In this document: positions 19,201 through 27,565 of the stretch, piece by piece
Numbering within the stretch: the stretch's first letter is position 1
How the letters are laid out: every line of letters begins with the position of its first letter
NCBI GenBank assembly: GCA_019925795.1
Contig: CM034314.1
Coordinates: forward strand, 81,154,780-81,218,779
Reading direction: 5' to 3'
Source: Dendrobium chrysotoxum
Lineage: Eukaryota; Streptophyta; Magnoliopsida; Asparagales; Orchidaceae
Length of the DNA stretch: 64,000 nt
The notes under the pieces: model-generated
Databases searched by the model: none
What the model saw: only the letters and a program-made list of their open reading frames with translations
What the model was told of the DNA's origin: nothing
Translations under genes and position numbers: made by a program

Positions 19201-22098
19201 GCAGTCTTCAATTGGGTGGCTAATTACCCGGTGATAAGGACAGTAATTTGGGTTGCTACTATGTTTGGATTCTTCAGGTCTTTTACATTCTGGTAGCTCT
19301 AAACCAGTTTTGAGTGCCTGTCGAAATAGCTTAGCAACGCTTTCCCTTTTGAACGAATATTCTTTATTCATCTTCTCCTTGAGGGATGGGAACGTTCTAT
19401 CACCAGCTCCCACTGCTTGTCTTGGACGCTCTCCTCCATCCTGAAAGGTTCGGGGTTTATCATTTCCACCAAGCACCAATTTTGGTTGAGGATTAGGATT
19501 GTAAGCCTGTTTTGGTTTATCTTCATATTGCATTGGCTGCTTTCCCTTATCTGCATTGTATATTGCCCATTTACCTTTGTCAACAGCATATTCCGCCTGT
19601 CTTCTCTTATCAGGCCTGGAAGGGAATGTGGAATAAGCTTCAAATTTCCTGGTCTCGGGTGCTTTGGCCCTTTTAGGCTTATCGGGGAAGTTTTCTGATT
19701 TTGACAAGTTTAACTTTTCAAATTTTGCCACCCTATCTAGTAAATCCTGGAAGGTAGTGATGGAGGCCATACATAAGAAGGGCTGCATTTTATCATCAAT
19801 GTTCCCCATTAATAATTGAACTGCATGCTCTTCTTCTAGCTGCTGTTCACACTTCATGCTGAGATTACGCCAACGTGTTATGTATTTCGTTACCGACTCA
19901 TCCTTTCTCCTTTTATCTAAGGCGAGATCAGCGATGGTGGTTTTCTCCGTCGCACTGGCGAACCTTTTTACGAATGAGGCTTCTAATTCCGCGAACGTCT
20001 TTAAAGAATCATTCGGTAGTTCGGCGTACCACTCAAAAGCAGTTCCAGTCAAGCTACTGACAAATTGCCGGAATAATAAAGCATCATTTCCTCCCGTGTT
20101 CCCACAGGTGGCTTTAAACTGTGCCAGATGCTGCCTGGGATTTTTGTTCCCATCGAAAGTGTAGAATTTTGGTACGGAATATCCTTTTGGATACGGTACC
20201 TGGTCGTACTCCGCTGGGTACGGGCGTCCTTTTCCCACTAGCTTCTCTGCTTGTTCAGCAGCTATGATGGCTTTAATTTTCTCACTAATCAGACCTTCCA
20301 ACTGCGCTGACGTCACAGGTTCAGATACACTTGCCGCATTTTGTGGAGTGCGTTGGCGGTCATTGTCGTTGGCCTCGTTTCCGCCTTCGGGCACACTCTT
20401 CACTCCTGAGGGCTGGGGCACTTGGGGACTTGGCAGATTCGCTGGAGCACTGCTTATAGCTTGGTTGATGGCTTGAGCTGGTGTAAGGCCTACAGAAGTG
20501 GCCTTCTGCATCATCTCCATCATTGTTGTCATCTGCGTCATCATCTCAGACATTTTTTCATTTAATTGAGAGATTTCTTTGTCCTTTGCCCGCATTTGTC
20601 GTCTCACTTGCCTTCTCATCTCTGCAAGGGTGATGGTTTCGGCGGAAAAAGGATTCTCTTCAACTTCTTCTTCTTCTTCAGAGGAGCGAACACTTCTGTT
20701 CGCTATAGATCCAGCCTTATAGCGACGTCGGTATACTTGTCTAACCGGCGGCTGTTGATTATCATCATCTTCGCCATCCTCATAGTAGGCTTCATCAACG
20801 TGGCTTACCATGTGGACTACCTCGATTTCCATAGTACCTTCATCATATTCTCCTTCAGACCCTTCTTCTTGTATCTGAATTTCTGAACGGCGTCGCCACT
20901 GGATTTCTGGTTCCTGGTCTGGGATGAGTACTTCTTCGATTCGTGGACTACGATCAAAGTAGACTCCCTCTTTGGCCGGGATAGGTGAATGACGGGATCC
21001 CTTGGAGGACTCCCCAAGGTGTCGACCATCATCATAACTGTCATTATGGGCCTTCTTTTCGGCCCACCTCTGACTATTTCGATTGGCAGGGGCGGATCTC
21101 CGGGAAACTTCTCCGGTTGTCACGCCTGGAGTTTTTATTTCTTCAATCATTTTCTCCTTTCGAGGCTTCGGCCTCCAGACTTGCTTGCCTTTCCACTGGG
21201 CCCTTTCGGCGGTGGATTCCTGGACACGAGGTCCAAGTGTCACACCCCGATGTGCTCTCCATGGAATATGCTGTTGTTGTCCTCTTCTTTCTGTTATCAC
21301 AACAGATGATAACCTGTCTCTAGGAGGGGTCCTCCTTGTCTCAATAAATGGTGGCCTCTGAAATTTTTTCTTCATCAGGCCCTTTTCCTTAACTGTCTTC
21401 AGTACTCGATGCACTCGGGCAGATAGACGTTCGGGTTCTCTTGTCCTCTGAGGGGCTGGAGCTTCTGGATGACGCTCCCAGAAAGACTGTTTTAGCTCTC
21501 CAGTAGAGCTATTCCTCCTTACCCACCTCAGGTTAGAGAACCTGTTCCGTGTTGGGACATCGGCCTCTGGCTCTCGTGCTGGTAGGTTGGAGGGATGTAC
21601 TGGTACTAACAGCTGTTGAGCACGCAGCTCTGCGTTTCTCTTCCTCCTCTGCCTTCGAGTGAGCTTTCCCCCATATGAGGAAGCTTCTGCATCATACTTT
21701 CCAAATGCAACAGGCTCTTTGGGCAGGGCGGTGGTGTTTGCAGTCACCACTGAAATTTTTCTCCCATCAATAACCCTTTTGGCAGTCAGGGTTTCAGGCT
21801 GAGACAATCTTTCAAACACAGAGACTCTTCCTTGGGCAACATCCCTTGTAGTAGTTCGCGGCGCTGGCAGATGCGCACGTTGTACAGTAGTCTTTGTAGA
21901 ATGAGACCTTGCAGAAGGCTCTTCAGAATTCATGCCATATACAGGAACGGCTGCAGCCCTTGCAGTAGCTGCTGAGAATTCAAGCCCACCAAAGTGGATG
22001 GTGGCTCCAGTATTTCCAGTATTGATGACAGTGTTCGCCAGCTGGATCCTGGCTCCTCGTCCCAGATGGACGGTAATCGGGGTGTCCTGCATTTCCAT
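13204..22098 (-). CDS. gag-pol: Tat/Ogre gag-pol polyprotein, 2,964 aa
   Basis: One unbroken frame encodes all replication proteins of the element. Residues 1 to about 620 form a charged, basic-then-acidic extension with a coiled-coil segment near 500-530. The retrotransposon gag domain spans about 625-800. A knuckle of the form C-x2-H-x5-H-x4-C lies at 953-966 instead of the usual CCHC. The aspartic protease has D1383 in the motif IDPGSS. A long acidic linker follows. In reverse transcriptase the YVDD box is 2031-2034. The first RNase H region has lost its first catalytic Asp (YTAALEES), whereas the second, archaeal-type RNase H starts at D2330 (YFDGASS) and keeps NNEAEYEA, GDSQLVV and NSKADCLA. 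Integrase has an HHCC finger from about 2611 and D2682, D2743, E2779 with DX35E spacing. Ogre relatives splice between protease and RT, but here the frame is open without splicing. How the pol:gag ratio is set is not visible. Confidence 0.96.
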   Translation of the reverse strand: MEMQDTPITVHLGRGARIQLANTVINTGNTGATIHFGGLEFSAATARAAAVPVYGMNSEEPSARSHSTKTTVQRAHLPAPRTTTRDVAQGRVSVFERLSQPETLTAKRVIDGRKISVVTANTTALPKEPVAFGKYDAEASSYGGKLTRRQRRKRNAELRAQQLLVPVHPSNLPAREPEADVPTRNRFSNLRWVRRNSSTGELKQSFWERHPEAPAPQRTREPERLSARVHRVLKTVKEKGLMKKKFQRPPFIETRRTPPRDRLSSVVITERRGQQQHIPWRAHRGVTLGPRVQESTAERAQWKGKQVWRPKPRKEKMIEEIKTPGVTTGEVSRRSAPANRNSQRWAEKKAHNDSYDDGRHLGESSKGSRHSPIPAKEGVYFDRSPRIEEVLIPDQEPEIQWRRRSEIQIQEEGSEGEYDEGTMEIEVVHMVSHVDEAYYEDGEDDDNQQPPVRQVYRRRYKAGSIANRSVRSSEEEEEVEENPFSAETITLAEMRRQVRRQMRAKDKEISQLNEKMSEMMTQMTTMMEMMQKATSVGLTPAQAINQAISSAPANLPSPQVPQPSGVKSVPEGGNEANDNDRQRTPQNAASVSEPVTSAQLEGLISEKIKAIIAAEQAEKLVGKGRPYPAEYDQVPYPKGYSVPKFYTFDGNKNPRQHLAQFKATCGNTGGNDALLFRQFVSSLTGTAFEWYAELPNDSLKTFAELEASFVKRFASATEKTTIADLALDKRRKDESVTKYITRWRNLSMKCEQQLEEEHAVQLLMGNIDDKMQPFLCMASITTFQDLLDRVAKFEKLNLSKSENFPDKPKRAKAPETRKFEAYSTFPSRPDKRRQAEYAVDKGKWAIYNADKGKQPMQYEDKPKQAYNPNPQPKLVLGGNDKPRTFQDGGERPRQAVGAGDRTFPSLKEKMNKEYSFKRESVAKLFRQALKTGLELPECKRPEESKHSSNPNYCPYHRVISHPIEDCYVFKDWLEKKYKMGELTLSDNVLIHPKKEFTRMVTSSSVPPTEERIDKKKPAQDEQWETAISKKTVKMLKQLEGVPGVKWKSRTEPMLDLKGLPATQASISKHHLNRADFSKSGKAKSSKRRTKLKKPKEKKTATQKVIDSLDEYYQTVRRPIKLADFMSELKVAEVEEAGEDSLPVEICQVISITSTATMKEKYVKETAPETCLVASSMDYSSEEDLCFPNENESDHDIASQMGYVRLEDDSEPKNESPDAMMAGSEEDAPSNESTPDEIAQVQLRSGRVLPPPPKKGVLNKDKGKNIVINEDIITEDLEKKKAPAKGIDYNILSHLRKIPAQLSIYDALIMSKDLRETLIQALKEPERYEAYFAERNLTEVLQARDEPIITFTEDDMMLGTADHNRPLYVTAESDNMVISRILIDPGSSVNLISLKALRSLCLDVQHLEPEKLMVHGFNEKGQKTLGSFTLSLVFGELHTDAKFHVIDADTSFKALLGHPWLHEYGIVPSTLHQCMKYLRDGEEFRISGDIQPFAVHEVTMYEDARYFMPKKLRPSSSLEAQASNPDITKQPKREVKKKQEGRKKAASILPKATTIPKERKHVPHLGSDTDESDVTPTKSQKACRSKAKWSREIAYSNDDYDYDSIYMNTVQEIFSRRIGNLSISDSVLVVTRIPLQHFREIIPREVHKVEELITFYVPPPRKRDGPASLFYSIGKFEEEGNHDWFRGLIDSGELVPTRFPRFNSRNIQRMLRKQGSLRSSKQQVRFCLSLWYRRNPHSLRKKDIFAKRGLGFIVRKYPRKENCRAISHRKIESDDDSEEEVFEINLPNDQTIEAKPAPEELEDGGQATTMDELKEVNLGTEEDPRPTLISALLSEVQVEEIKKLLCEFRDCFAWTYAEMPGLSPDVAVHRLAIKPDATPVKQAPRRMRLEIEEQVIAETKKLIEAGFIREEKYADWIANIVPVKKKNGQIRICIDFRDLNKACPKDNFPLPVSELLVDTTSNHDMFSFMDGSSGYNQIKMAPEDEKHTSFRTPIGIFCYTVMPFGLKNAGATYQRAMTNIFDELIHQKVECYVDDLVVKSIDRKDHLNDLRVVFERIRKFDLRMNPLKCAFGVSSGKFLGYVVRHRGIEVDPNKIKAIIEMPPPRSLRQLRSLQGQLAFIRRFISNLSGRCQPFSKLMKKDVRFKWDAECQEAFDSIKRYLLNPPILAAPIPGKPLILYTAALEESLGALLAQHNEKGKENALYYISRRLIGAEVRYSPIEKHCLALIFAVQKLRHYMLSHKITLISKIDPLKFLMTRPALTGRLARWAVLLLQFDITYVPQKAVKGQVLVDFLAAHPIPADSPLNDDLPDEQIMSVEEDEMLQVWEMYFDGASSIKRARPPNLEKVQAGIGLIFVSPEGGVMRFSFSLTEPRTNNEAEYEALIAGLEIAINARIQNLQIFGDSQLVVNQVLGIYKITKFELAYYHRRVLELMKQIPIIKLARVPRAQNSKADCLAKLAKEMANMDDEWPMMIMVHSRRVLEPALLRLPQVEGISDPSQQDATPVDPKPPQSVDLEDQLKEDQVPKRRRKDSQASEPWQHCLDVEEEDDWRQPFIDYFKESKLPADKSLATQIRKRALRYAFVNNMLYRRAFDQMWLRCLGTKEAGKVIVEVHEGLCGAHQSGPKMAIKIKRMGYYWPRMVKDCIDHAKRCHECQIHGDVIHQPPNPLHPTIASWPFECWGTDIIGPIDPPSSGGHRFILAATDYFSKWAEAAPFKEVTSEHVINFFTHNIVYRFGVPRRIISDNGAAFKSTKINKFIDRHKIDWRYSSIYYPRANGLAEAFNKTLVKLLKKILTKNKREWHTKMSEALWAYRTTYKTPTKATPYSLVFGVEAVLPLEVELPSLRVAIQNEITREQNAQLRMEELDALDEVRLQAQQNLEIYRARMTKSFDRMVRHRTFQEGELVLVQRRPIIPHRKIGGKFVSNWEGPFVVEKVYQGGAYQLIDLDGQRPMPPINGRYLKKYYA

Positions 22099-22353
22099 TC
22101 TACATAAATGAAAGGCAGGGGTTAGTAGTCAAAATTGATACATCACCCCACACTTTCAAATAACAGAAATTACGCAGAACCAATAATAGAAGCAGGAAAA
22201 TTAAAATAGAGTTAAAACCCTGCTCATCAAATCTTCGATGAAGATTTTTAAAAAAAAGTTGATTTTCAAGAAATTTGAAAGATTTTAGCCCATATTAATT
22301 TGCTTGCTACTATAGCCTATGAATGGCTAGCCAGAGATGGAAAGAGAAACCAG
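22099..22353 (-). other. Tat element 5' leader
   Basis: These 255 bp lie between the primer binding site and the gag ATG in sense direction. They are AT-rich with no separate upstream frame. The extra first gene seen in many Ogre elements is not present here as a separate frame. Confidence 0.75.
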
Positions 22354-22371
22354 TCCCCAGCGGAGTCGCCA
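22354..22371 (-). other. Primer binding site for tRNA-Arg
   Basis: The minus strand reads TGGCGACTCCGCTGGGGA, six bases inside the 5' LTR. It complements the 3' end of a plant tRNA-Arg including CCA, with one likely mismatch in the acceptor stem. A tRNA-Arg primer is characteristic of Ogre/Tat elements. Confidence 0.88.
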
Positions 22372-22377
22372 GAAATC

Positions 22378-25300
22378 TGTGGGCTCCGAAAATTCGGCCC
22401 CGGCCTCCGCCCGGTTTTTTTTTGTGCTTTCTTTTAGGGGGGAGTTTTAACAGGTTATGTTCCGGGGTAAATTTTGGAAGGCAGATGAGATAGTAGATAA
22501 GACACTACCCAGAGATTTCGCCCTCATTTAGCGAGGACTTTATGATCTGAGTTCTGGTTTCCTATAGGCGCAAGCCCCTATAGTTAATTACCCCTCCCGG
22601 TAACGAGAGAGAACTTTCGATTAAGGCTAGTCGTCGATCAGATACGTAAAAATACGTGAATCTGGCATATAGTAGCAGCAAGGGTTTGAAATTTGAACAA
22701 TTTGGGAATTTGGAAGATTAGAAGATTTGGAGATTTCATATCTAAAATTGGAAATATCACCATCTTGCACTTAAAGCGGATGGTGGGGGAATGGATGATA
22801 GACCCGATCAAGATCCCATGGTTCCGTCATCCCGGGCCATCGTGGTCCCTGGTCTACTTAGTCAGAGGAGGTAGTCGACCCAACCTGACAGAAGGATCCT
22901 TGTCGGCAGCCATGGGTTGCTTCGTCCAAGGGTACCTTGTAGACCTGGGGGGAATATTTGTCTAAGGGGACAAATTTGAACCCACCTTAGCTAACAGAGG
23001 GCTTGGTGCCCTATCGATCATATCCTATTGATTCATATCTCAAGGATTTGATGCCATTGGGGAGCATACGGGCTCTGGCCATAACCATAATATAATGGTG
23101 CCATTTAGCGGCAACCACCTGGTTCAGAGGGCCCCGAGTCATAACCGTTTATCCTGCAGTGCCATTTGGAGGCAAAACTGCCGGTTAGAGGACTCGTACC
23201 ACGTCCTTGTTGGCAAGAGATTGTTGAGAATGGATCCTAGTAATATTTTCGACCAGGCATTAGCTTTTTTGTGAGCTGAAGTAAATTTTAACTTGTCCAT
23301 CCCGGCAAACTGTTGCGGAGGGTGGATGAATTTTGCTTTGAGTGGTTTGATAGTTGAATTTCAATTTTTAAATATCTGGAGTTGGAAAGATTTTTGGATT
23401 TTGGGATTTTTCAGAAGATTGGATTTTGTAGGGAATTTGGGGGGTATTTAGAATGATCTGTGTGGAATGGACCCCTCCGGTTGAGATTTGCTGTCAACGC
23501 GGCCATCATCGGGGTGAAAGGGGTTGTTTGTATTTATAGGTTAAACCTTGTCGACTCTATCAAGCTGTTGATAGAGGATCGGGTTTCATGGGCTTTATGC
23601 CTTTGTTAGTGAATTCTCTTGATATAGGCCTTGAAGGCCTAATATGAACGTATAAAATAAATATCCCGGTCGATCTTGCGACCGCATATTTATTTAATAG
23701 TTCGAGCCGTGTCAACTCCTATTTACCTGAATAGAAGGATCGGGCTCGAACCTGAATTCACTCGTTGACCCGCGCAGCATCCCTAGGCGTCACGTGTGTA
23801 CCAATAACACGCTCGCCGGGGCCCATGCGGGTGTTTGTCATTAGATATACTTCATATAATACGATTATAGTGTCAAATGATATACTAGAGTAAAACCCTT
23901 TGCTTATACAACAGGATGATTTGGAATACGATAGCAATGTCAAATGGCATACTAGAGTGAAACCCTCTACTTATACAGCAAGAGGATTTGGAATACGATA
24001 GCAATGTCAAATGGCATACTAGAGTGAAACCCTCTGCTTATACAGCAAGAGGATTTGGAAATAGAATAGCAGTGTCAGATGACACTAGAGTGAAACCCTC
24101 TGCATTTGTGGCAGGAGGATTTGGAAATAGAATAGCAGTGTCAGGTGACACTAGAGTGAAACCCTCTGCATTTGTGGCAGGAGGATTTGGAAATAGAATA
24201 GCAGTGTCAGGTGACACTAGAGTGAAACCCTCTGCATTTGTGGCAGGAGGATTTGGAAATAGAATAGCAGTGTCAGGTGACACTAGAGTGAAACCCTCTG
24301 CATTTGTGGCAGGAGGATTTGGAAATAGAATAGCAGTGTCAGGTGACACTAGAGTGAAACCCTCTGCATTTGTGGCGGGAGGATTTGGAAATAGAATAGC
24401 AGTGTCAGGTGACACTAGAGTGAAACCCTCTGCATTTGTGGCAGGAGGGGTGTCCAGCTGGTGGTTACTAGCGCTAGATGCACATGATTGTATTTTGGGT
24501 TCTGTTGGCGCCTTTTGCTTGCTTGTACGAAGGTTACAAGTTCGGCGGTGTGGCGTCTGGCTTTAGTAACCCGTGACCTCTTACTATCGATTCCCTGTTC
24601 TTGCTTACAGGTAAATCGTAGTGTCGTCACCTGATTGCCACAATGTACCTCCTTGTTCTGTTATAGACTCCCTTTTCCTATTCACCGGGAATCGGGTCTA
24701 TGACTCACATAGGAATCAATAAGCTGCTCCTTCATTCTGGCATCATTTCTTGAAGCAACTTTGGAACACCAGGAAGTTTAGTTCGAATTTGTTCAAACAT
24801 CTCTTCCATCTAAGAAGAAACTTTGGAACACCAGGAAGTTTAGTTCGAATTTGTTCAAACATCTCTTCCATTTAAGAAGAAACTTTGGAACACCAGGAAG
24901 TTTAGTTCGAATTTGTTCAAACATCTCTTCCATTTTTTTACAGGAGATGTCCCTCATGCTGGTCGACTCTGCTTGAGAGGTCAGCTGGTATTCCTACTCA
25001 TCACATGCCCTTGTATACATTTGTGCCCACAGGGGTTCTCCATGATCACAACGTACCCGCTGTTGTTATCCACAAATGAGTTGTACTTATCAGCAGGGGC
25101 CGGCCATATCCAATACGATTTCCCTGAGGTGTTTGTAGGAGAATAATTGTACCATATCCACCTTTCATCAATTTCAGGTGGTCTTAATCGTACTTGTCTA
25201 CAGCTACGGGCCCTCCACTATCGATTGCCAGCGTTGCCTTTCTCAATCAACAGGCATAATTATTTGCATGATAAATCTTTGATTGCTGCAGGTGGGTAGT

Positions 25301-27485
25301 ACTTGTACTTTTGCAATTGACTGATGTTTAAGTCAATTACACTTGGAAGTCCACTGCGAGTCCCCTGATTTTGGCATTTAGGACTCGGTTCTCTGCAGTT
25401 CAGTTCAAGTCCCTTGCTTGTTCAGCTCGGATTCAGTTCCCCGATTGTCTGAGCTCTATGCACTTCTTGTTTGAGTATTGACCCTCTTAATTGTTGTTCA
25501 AGTTAGATGTCCTTTATTGTCCAGGTTTTGTGTACTTTAGTGAAAATTTCGGCAGCATCCCGGCATATCCCCCGTTTGGGGGGAAATGTAGGGAGCTGGG
25601 CCTTCCCACCACGCTACAAGAGCGTGTATGGTAGGTGTCTTTAGACACCGCGGCCGTACATCTTTCATCCCACCACGCTACAAGAGCGTGTATGGGGTCT
25701 TTAACAGTAACAGTACGAGAGCACCAGTGGTTTTCCCTACCACGCTACAAGAGCGTGTATAGAGCTTACCCACCTCGTTGTATGCCTCGCACCGGGCTCC
25801 CTCCTACCGTGCTACAAGAGCGCGTATAGGTGGTTCTCCGGTCCGCCGCAAACACCGAAAATGGGATTCTGGGTGATTCCCCTCCTCGTTGTAAGCATCG
25901 CACCGGGTTTCCTCCTACCGTGCTACAAGAGCGCGTATAGGTGGTTTGCCGGTCCGCCGCAAACACCGAAAATGGGATTCTGGGTGATTCCCCTCCTCGT
26001 TGTAAGCACCGCACCGGGTTTCCTCCTACCGTGCTACAAGAGCGCGTATAGGTGGTTTGCCGGTCCGCTGCAAATGACGAGAATAGGGATCTGAGTTTAG
26101 GGATTATACCTGTGCGGGGTTGACGGCGCTGATGTCGATGTCGAGGACTGTCCCCACCACGCTACAAGAGCGCGTATAGGGCTTACCTGCCTCGTCGTAC
26201 CTGTTGCACTGGATTCCCCCCCACCGTGCTACAAGAGCGCGTATAGGAGGTCCGCCAGCGCATCAAGTGCGTCGAGGACAGGATTTGAGACTTACCTTGC
26301 GTGCGTCGTCGGCGACGGTGTCGGCTCGCGGGGCAAGAGGGGAGTACATTTCTTTATCATTTATTATAACTAATTACAATTAATAAAAACTATTACAATT
26401 AATAATAATTAATATAATTAATTATTATTAACGAAGTAATCATAATTAATTAAAAATAATTAATTATTATTAATAACAATTAACTATTATTAATTAAATA
26501 ATTAATTATAATTAATTGATATTAATTATAATTAATTAAAAAAATTAAAAGTAATTAATTAATTATTAATATTAATTAATTAAAATTAATTAATCATGAT
26601 TAATTAACATTATTAATAATTAATTCTATTAATATTAAATAATTATAATAAGTTAAAATTAATTCATAATTAATATAAATAATGATAATTAGGTAGGATT
26701 TAAACTTGATTTTGAATAGGATTAGTTTAGCATTTGAGCAGGATTAGTGAATTTAAAAGCTCACAGAGGAATAAATCCTCTGTTTCCTCTCTCTGCTATA
26801 ACAGGATTGAGCCGAAGAAGTGCGCAGAGGGGAGATAGTCACCTTCACAGTGAGTGAGCTTCCGTCGTTGTGTCCGATTAGACGGGAAAGGGAGTCGTTG
26901 AGCAAGGCGAAGCCGAACAGCAACGAGGGACGCGGGGGAGTCCACAGCAGGCTAATTCCTAGTCGCTGCCTCCGATCGTAATGTCGTGACTTCCGATCCA
27001 CTCGGGAAGGCGCGTCGTCGAATGAGCGAAGCTGAGCAACGGCGGAGAAGCGAAGTCGTGCGACAACGAAGGAGCGGGGTCGAACTGCACGAAGGAGTCG
27101 GAGGAGCAGCTCGCGCAATCTTCACAGCAGGCGAGCTCTGTTGTTGCTCCCGATCGCAATGTCGTAACTTCCGATCGACAGGAAGGGAGCGCCGTCGGGA
27201 GAGGCGAAGTCGAATAGGGACTGGGAGCCGAAGAAGCTGCGAGAGGGGAGATGGTGTCGTGAGTTCAGTAAACCGAAGAGCAGAGGCTTCGGTCTCATTT
27301 TAACGCCAAGGGAGATCGTGGGGTGAGGCGACGTCGACGTGTGAATTGCGAGATCCACGGGATCTGGACAGCGACAACGTGGGAGGCAAATCGCGTGAGA
27401 AGCGGTTTCTTCGTGCGAATTCCGGCGCTAGGCAGGTATGTAGGATTTTTTTGTTTATTTGCTGTCTACAGTATGCGGGTCAACA
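22378..27485 (-). repeat. Tat element 5' LTR (right copy), 5,108 bp
   Basis: This is the promoter-bearing LTR in element sense, almost identical to 3148-8253. It repeats every module: candidate TATA box at 23531-23538, 66-bp array at about 23862-24450, 62-bp array at about 24752-24936, hairpin array at about 25606-26251, AT block at about 26357-26692 and GC-rich block to 27435. Its outer end carries the antisense leader and donor pointing into flanking DNA. Confidence 0.96.
23531..23538 (-). promoter_or_regulatory. Candidate TATA box driving gag-pol
   Basis: This is the right-hand copy of the TATAAATA site described at 4300-4307. It lies 1.15 kb inside the LTR from the primer binding site, which would give an unusually long R-U5. 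Confidence 0.5.
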
Positions 27486-27490
27486 TATAC
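27486..27490. repeat. Target-site duplication TATAC, right copy
   Basis: An exact match to 3143-3147, directly after the CA end of the right LTR. Confidence 0.97.
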
Positions 27491-27565
27491 CTTCTAAAAA
27501 TTTGACCCGAAACATTCATAAAACTCTCCTAGCAAGAGGTCGGGGCACAAATTTTCAGAGCCACA
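27491..27565 (+). mobile_element. Old Tat-type LTR, terminal part
   Basis: The reverse complement begins TGTGGCTCTGAAAATT and follows the first 75 bases of the intact Tat LTR, with many changes. Joined across the young element to 1890-3147 it restores a continuous alignment, so this is where the host LTR was split. No primer binding site follows it, so it is the end of a solo or 3' LTR. Confidence 0.82.

Larger units (their letters stand above)
3148..27485 (-). mobile_element. Complete Ty3/gypsy Tat/Ogre-type retrotransposon, 24.3 kb
   Basis: The element has two 5.1-kb direct LTRs (3148-8253 and 22378-27485) with TG/CA ends and a TATAC target duplication. It is sense on the minus strand. In sense order it carries the 5' LTR at 22378-27485, a tRNA-Arg primer binding site, a short leader, a 2,964-codon gag-pro-RT-RNaseH-aRNaseH-integrase frame, an inter-gene region with hairpins, an antisense spliced gene, and the 3' LTR at 3148-8253. 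Giant LTRs, the tRNA-Arg primer and a second archaeal-type RNase H are established hallmarks of the Tat lineage that includes Ogre, Retand and RIRE2. By eye the LTRs differ at about five bases plus two single-base indels, so insertion was very recent. Every part needed for autonomous movement appears present. Confidence 0.95.
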
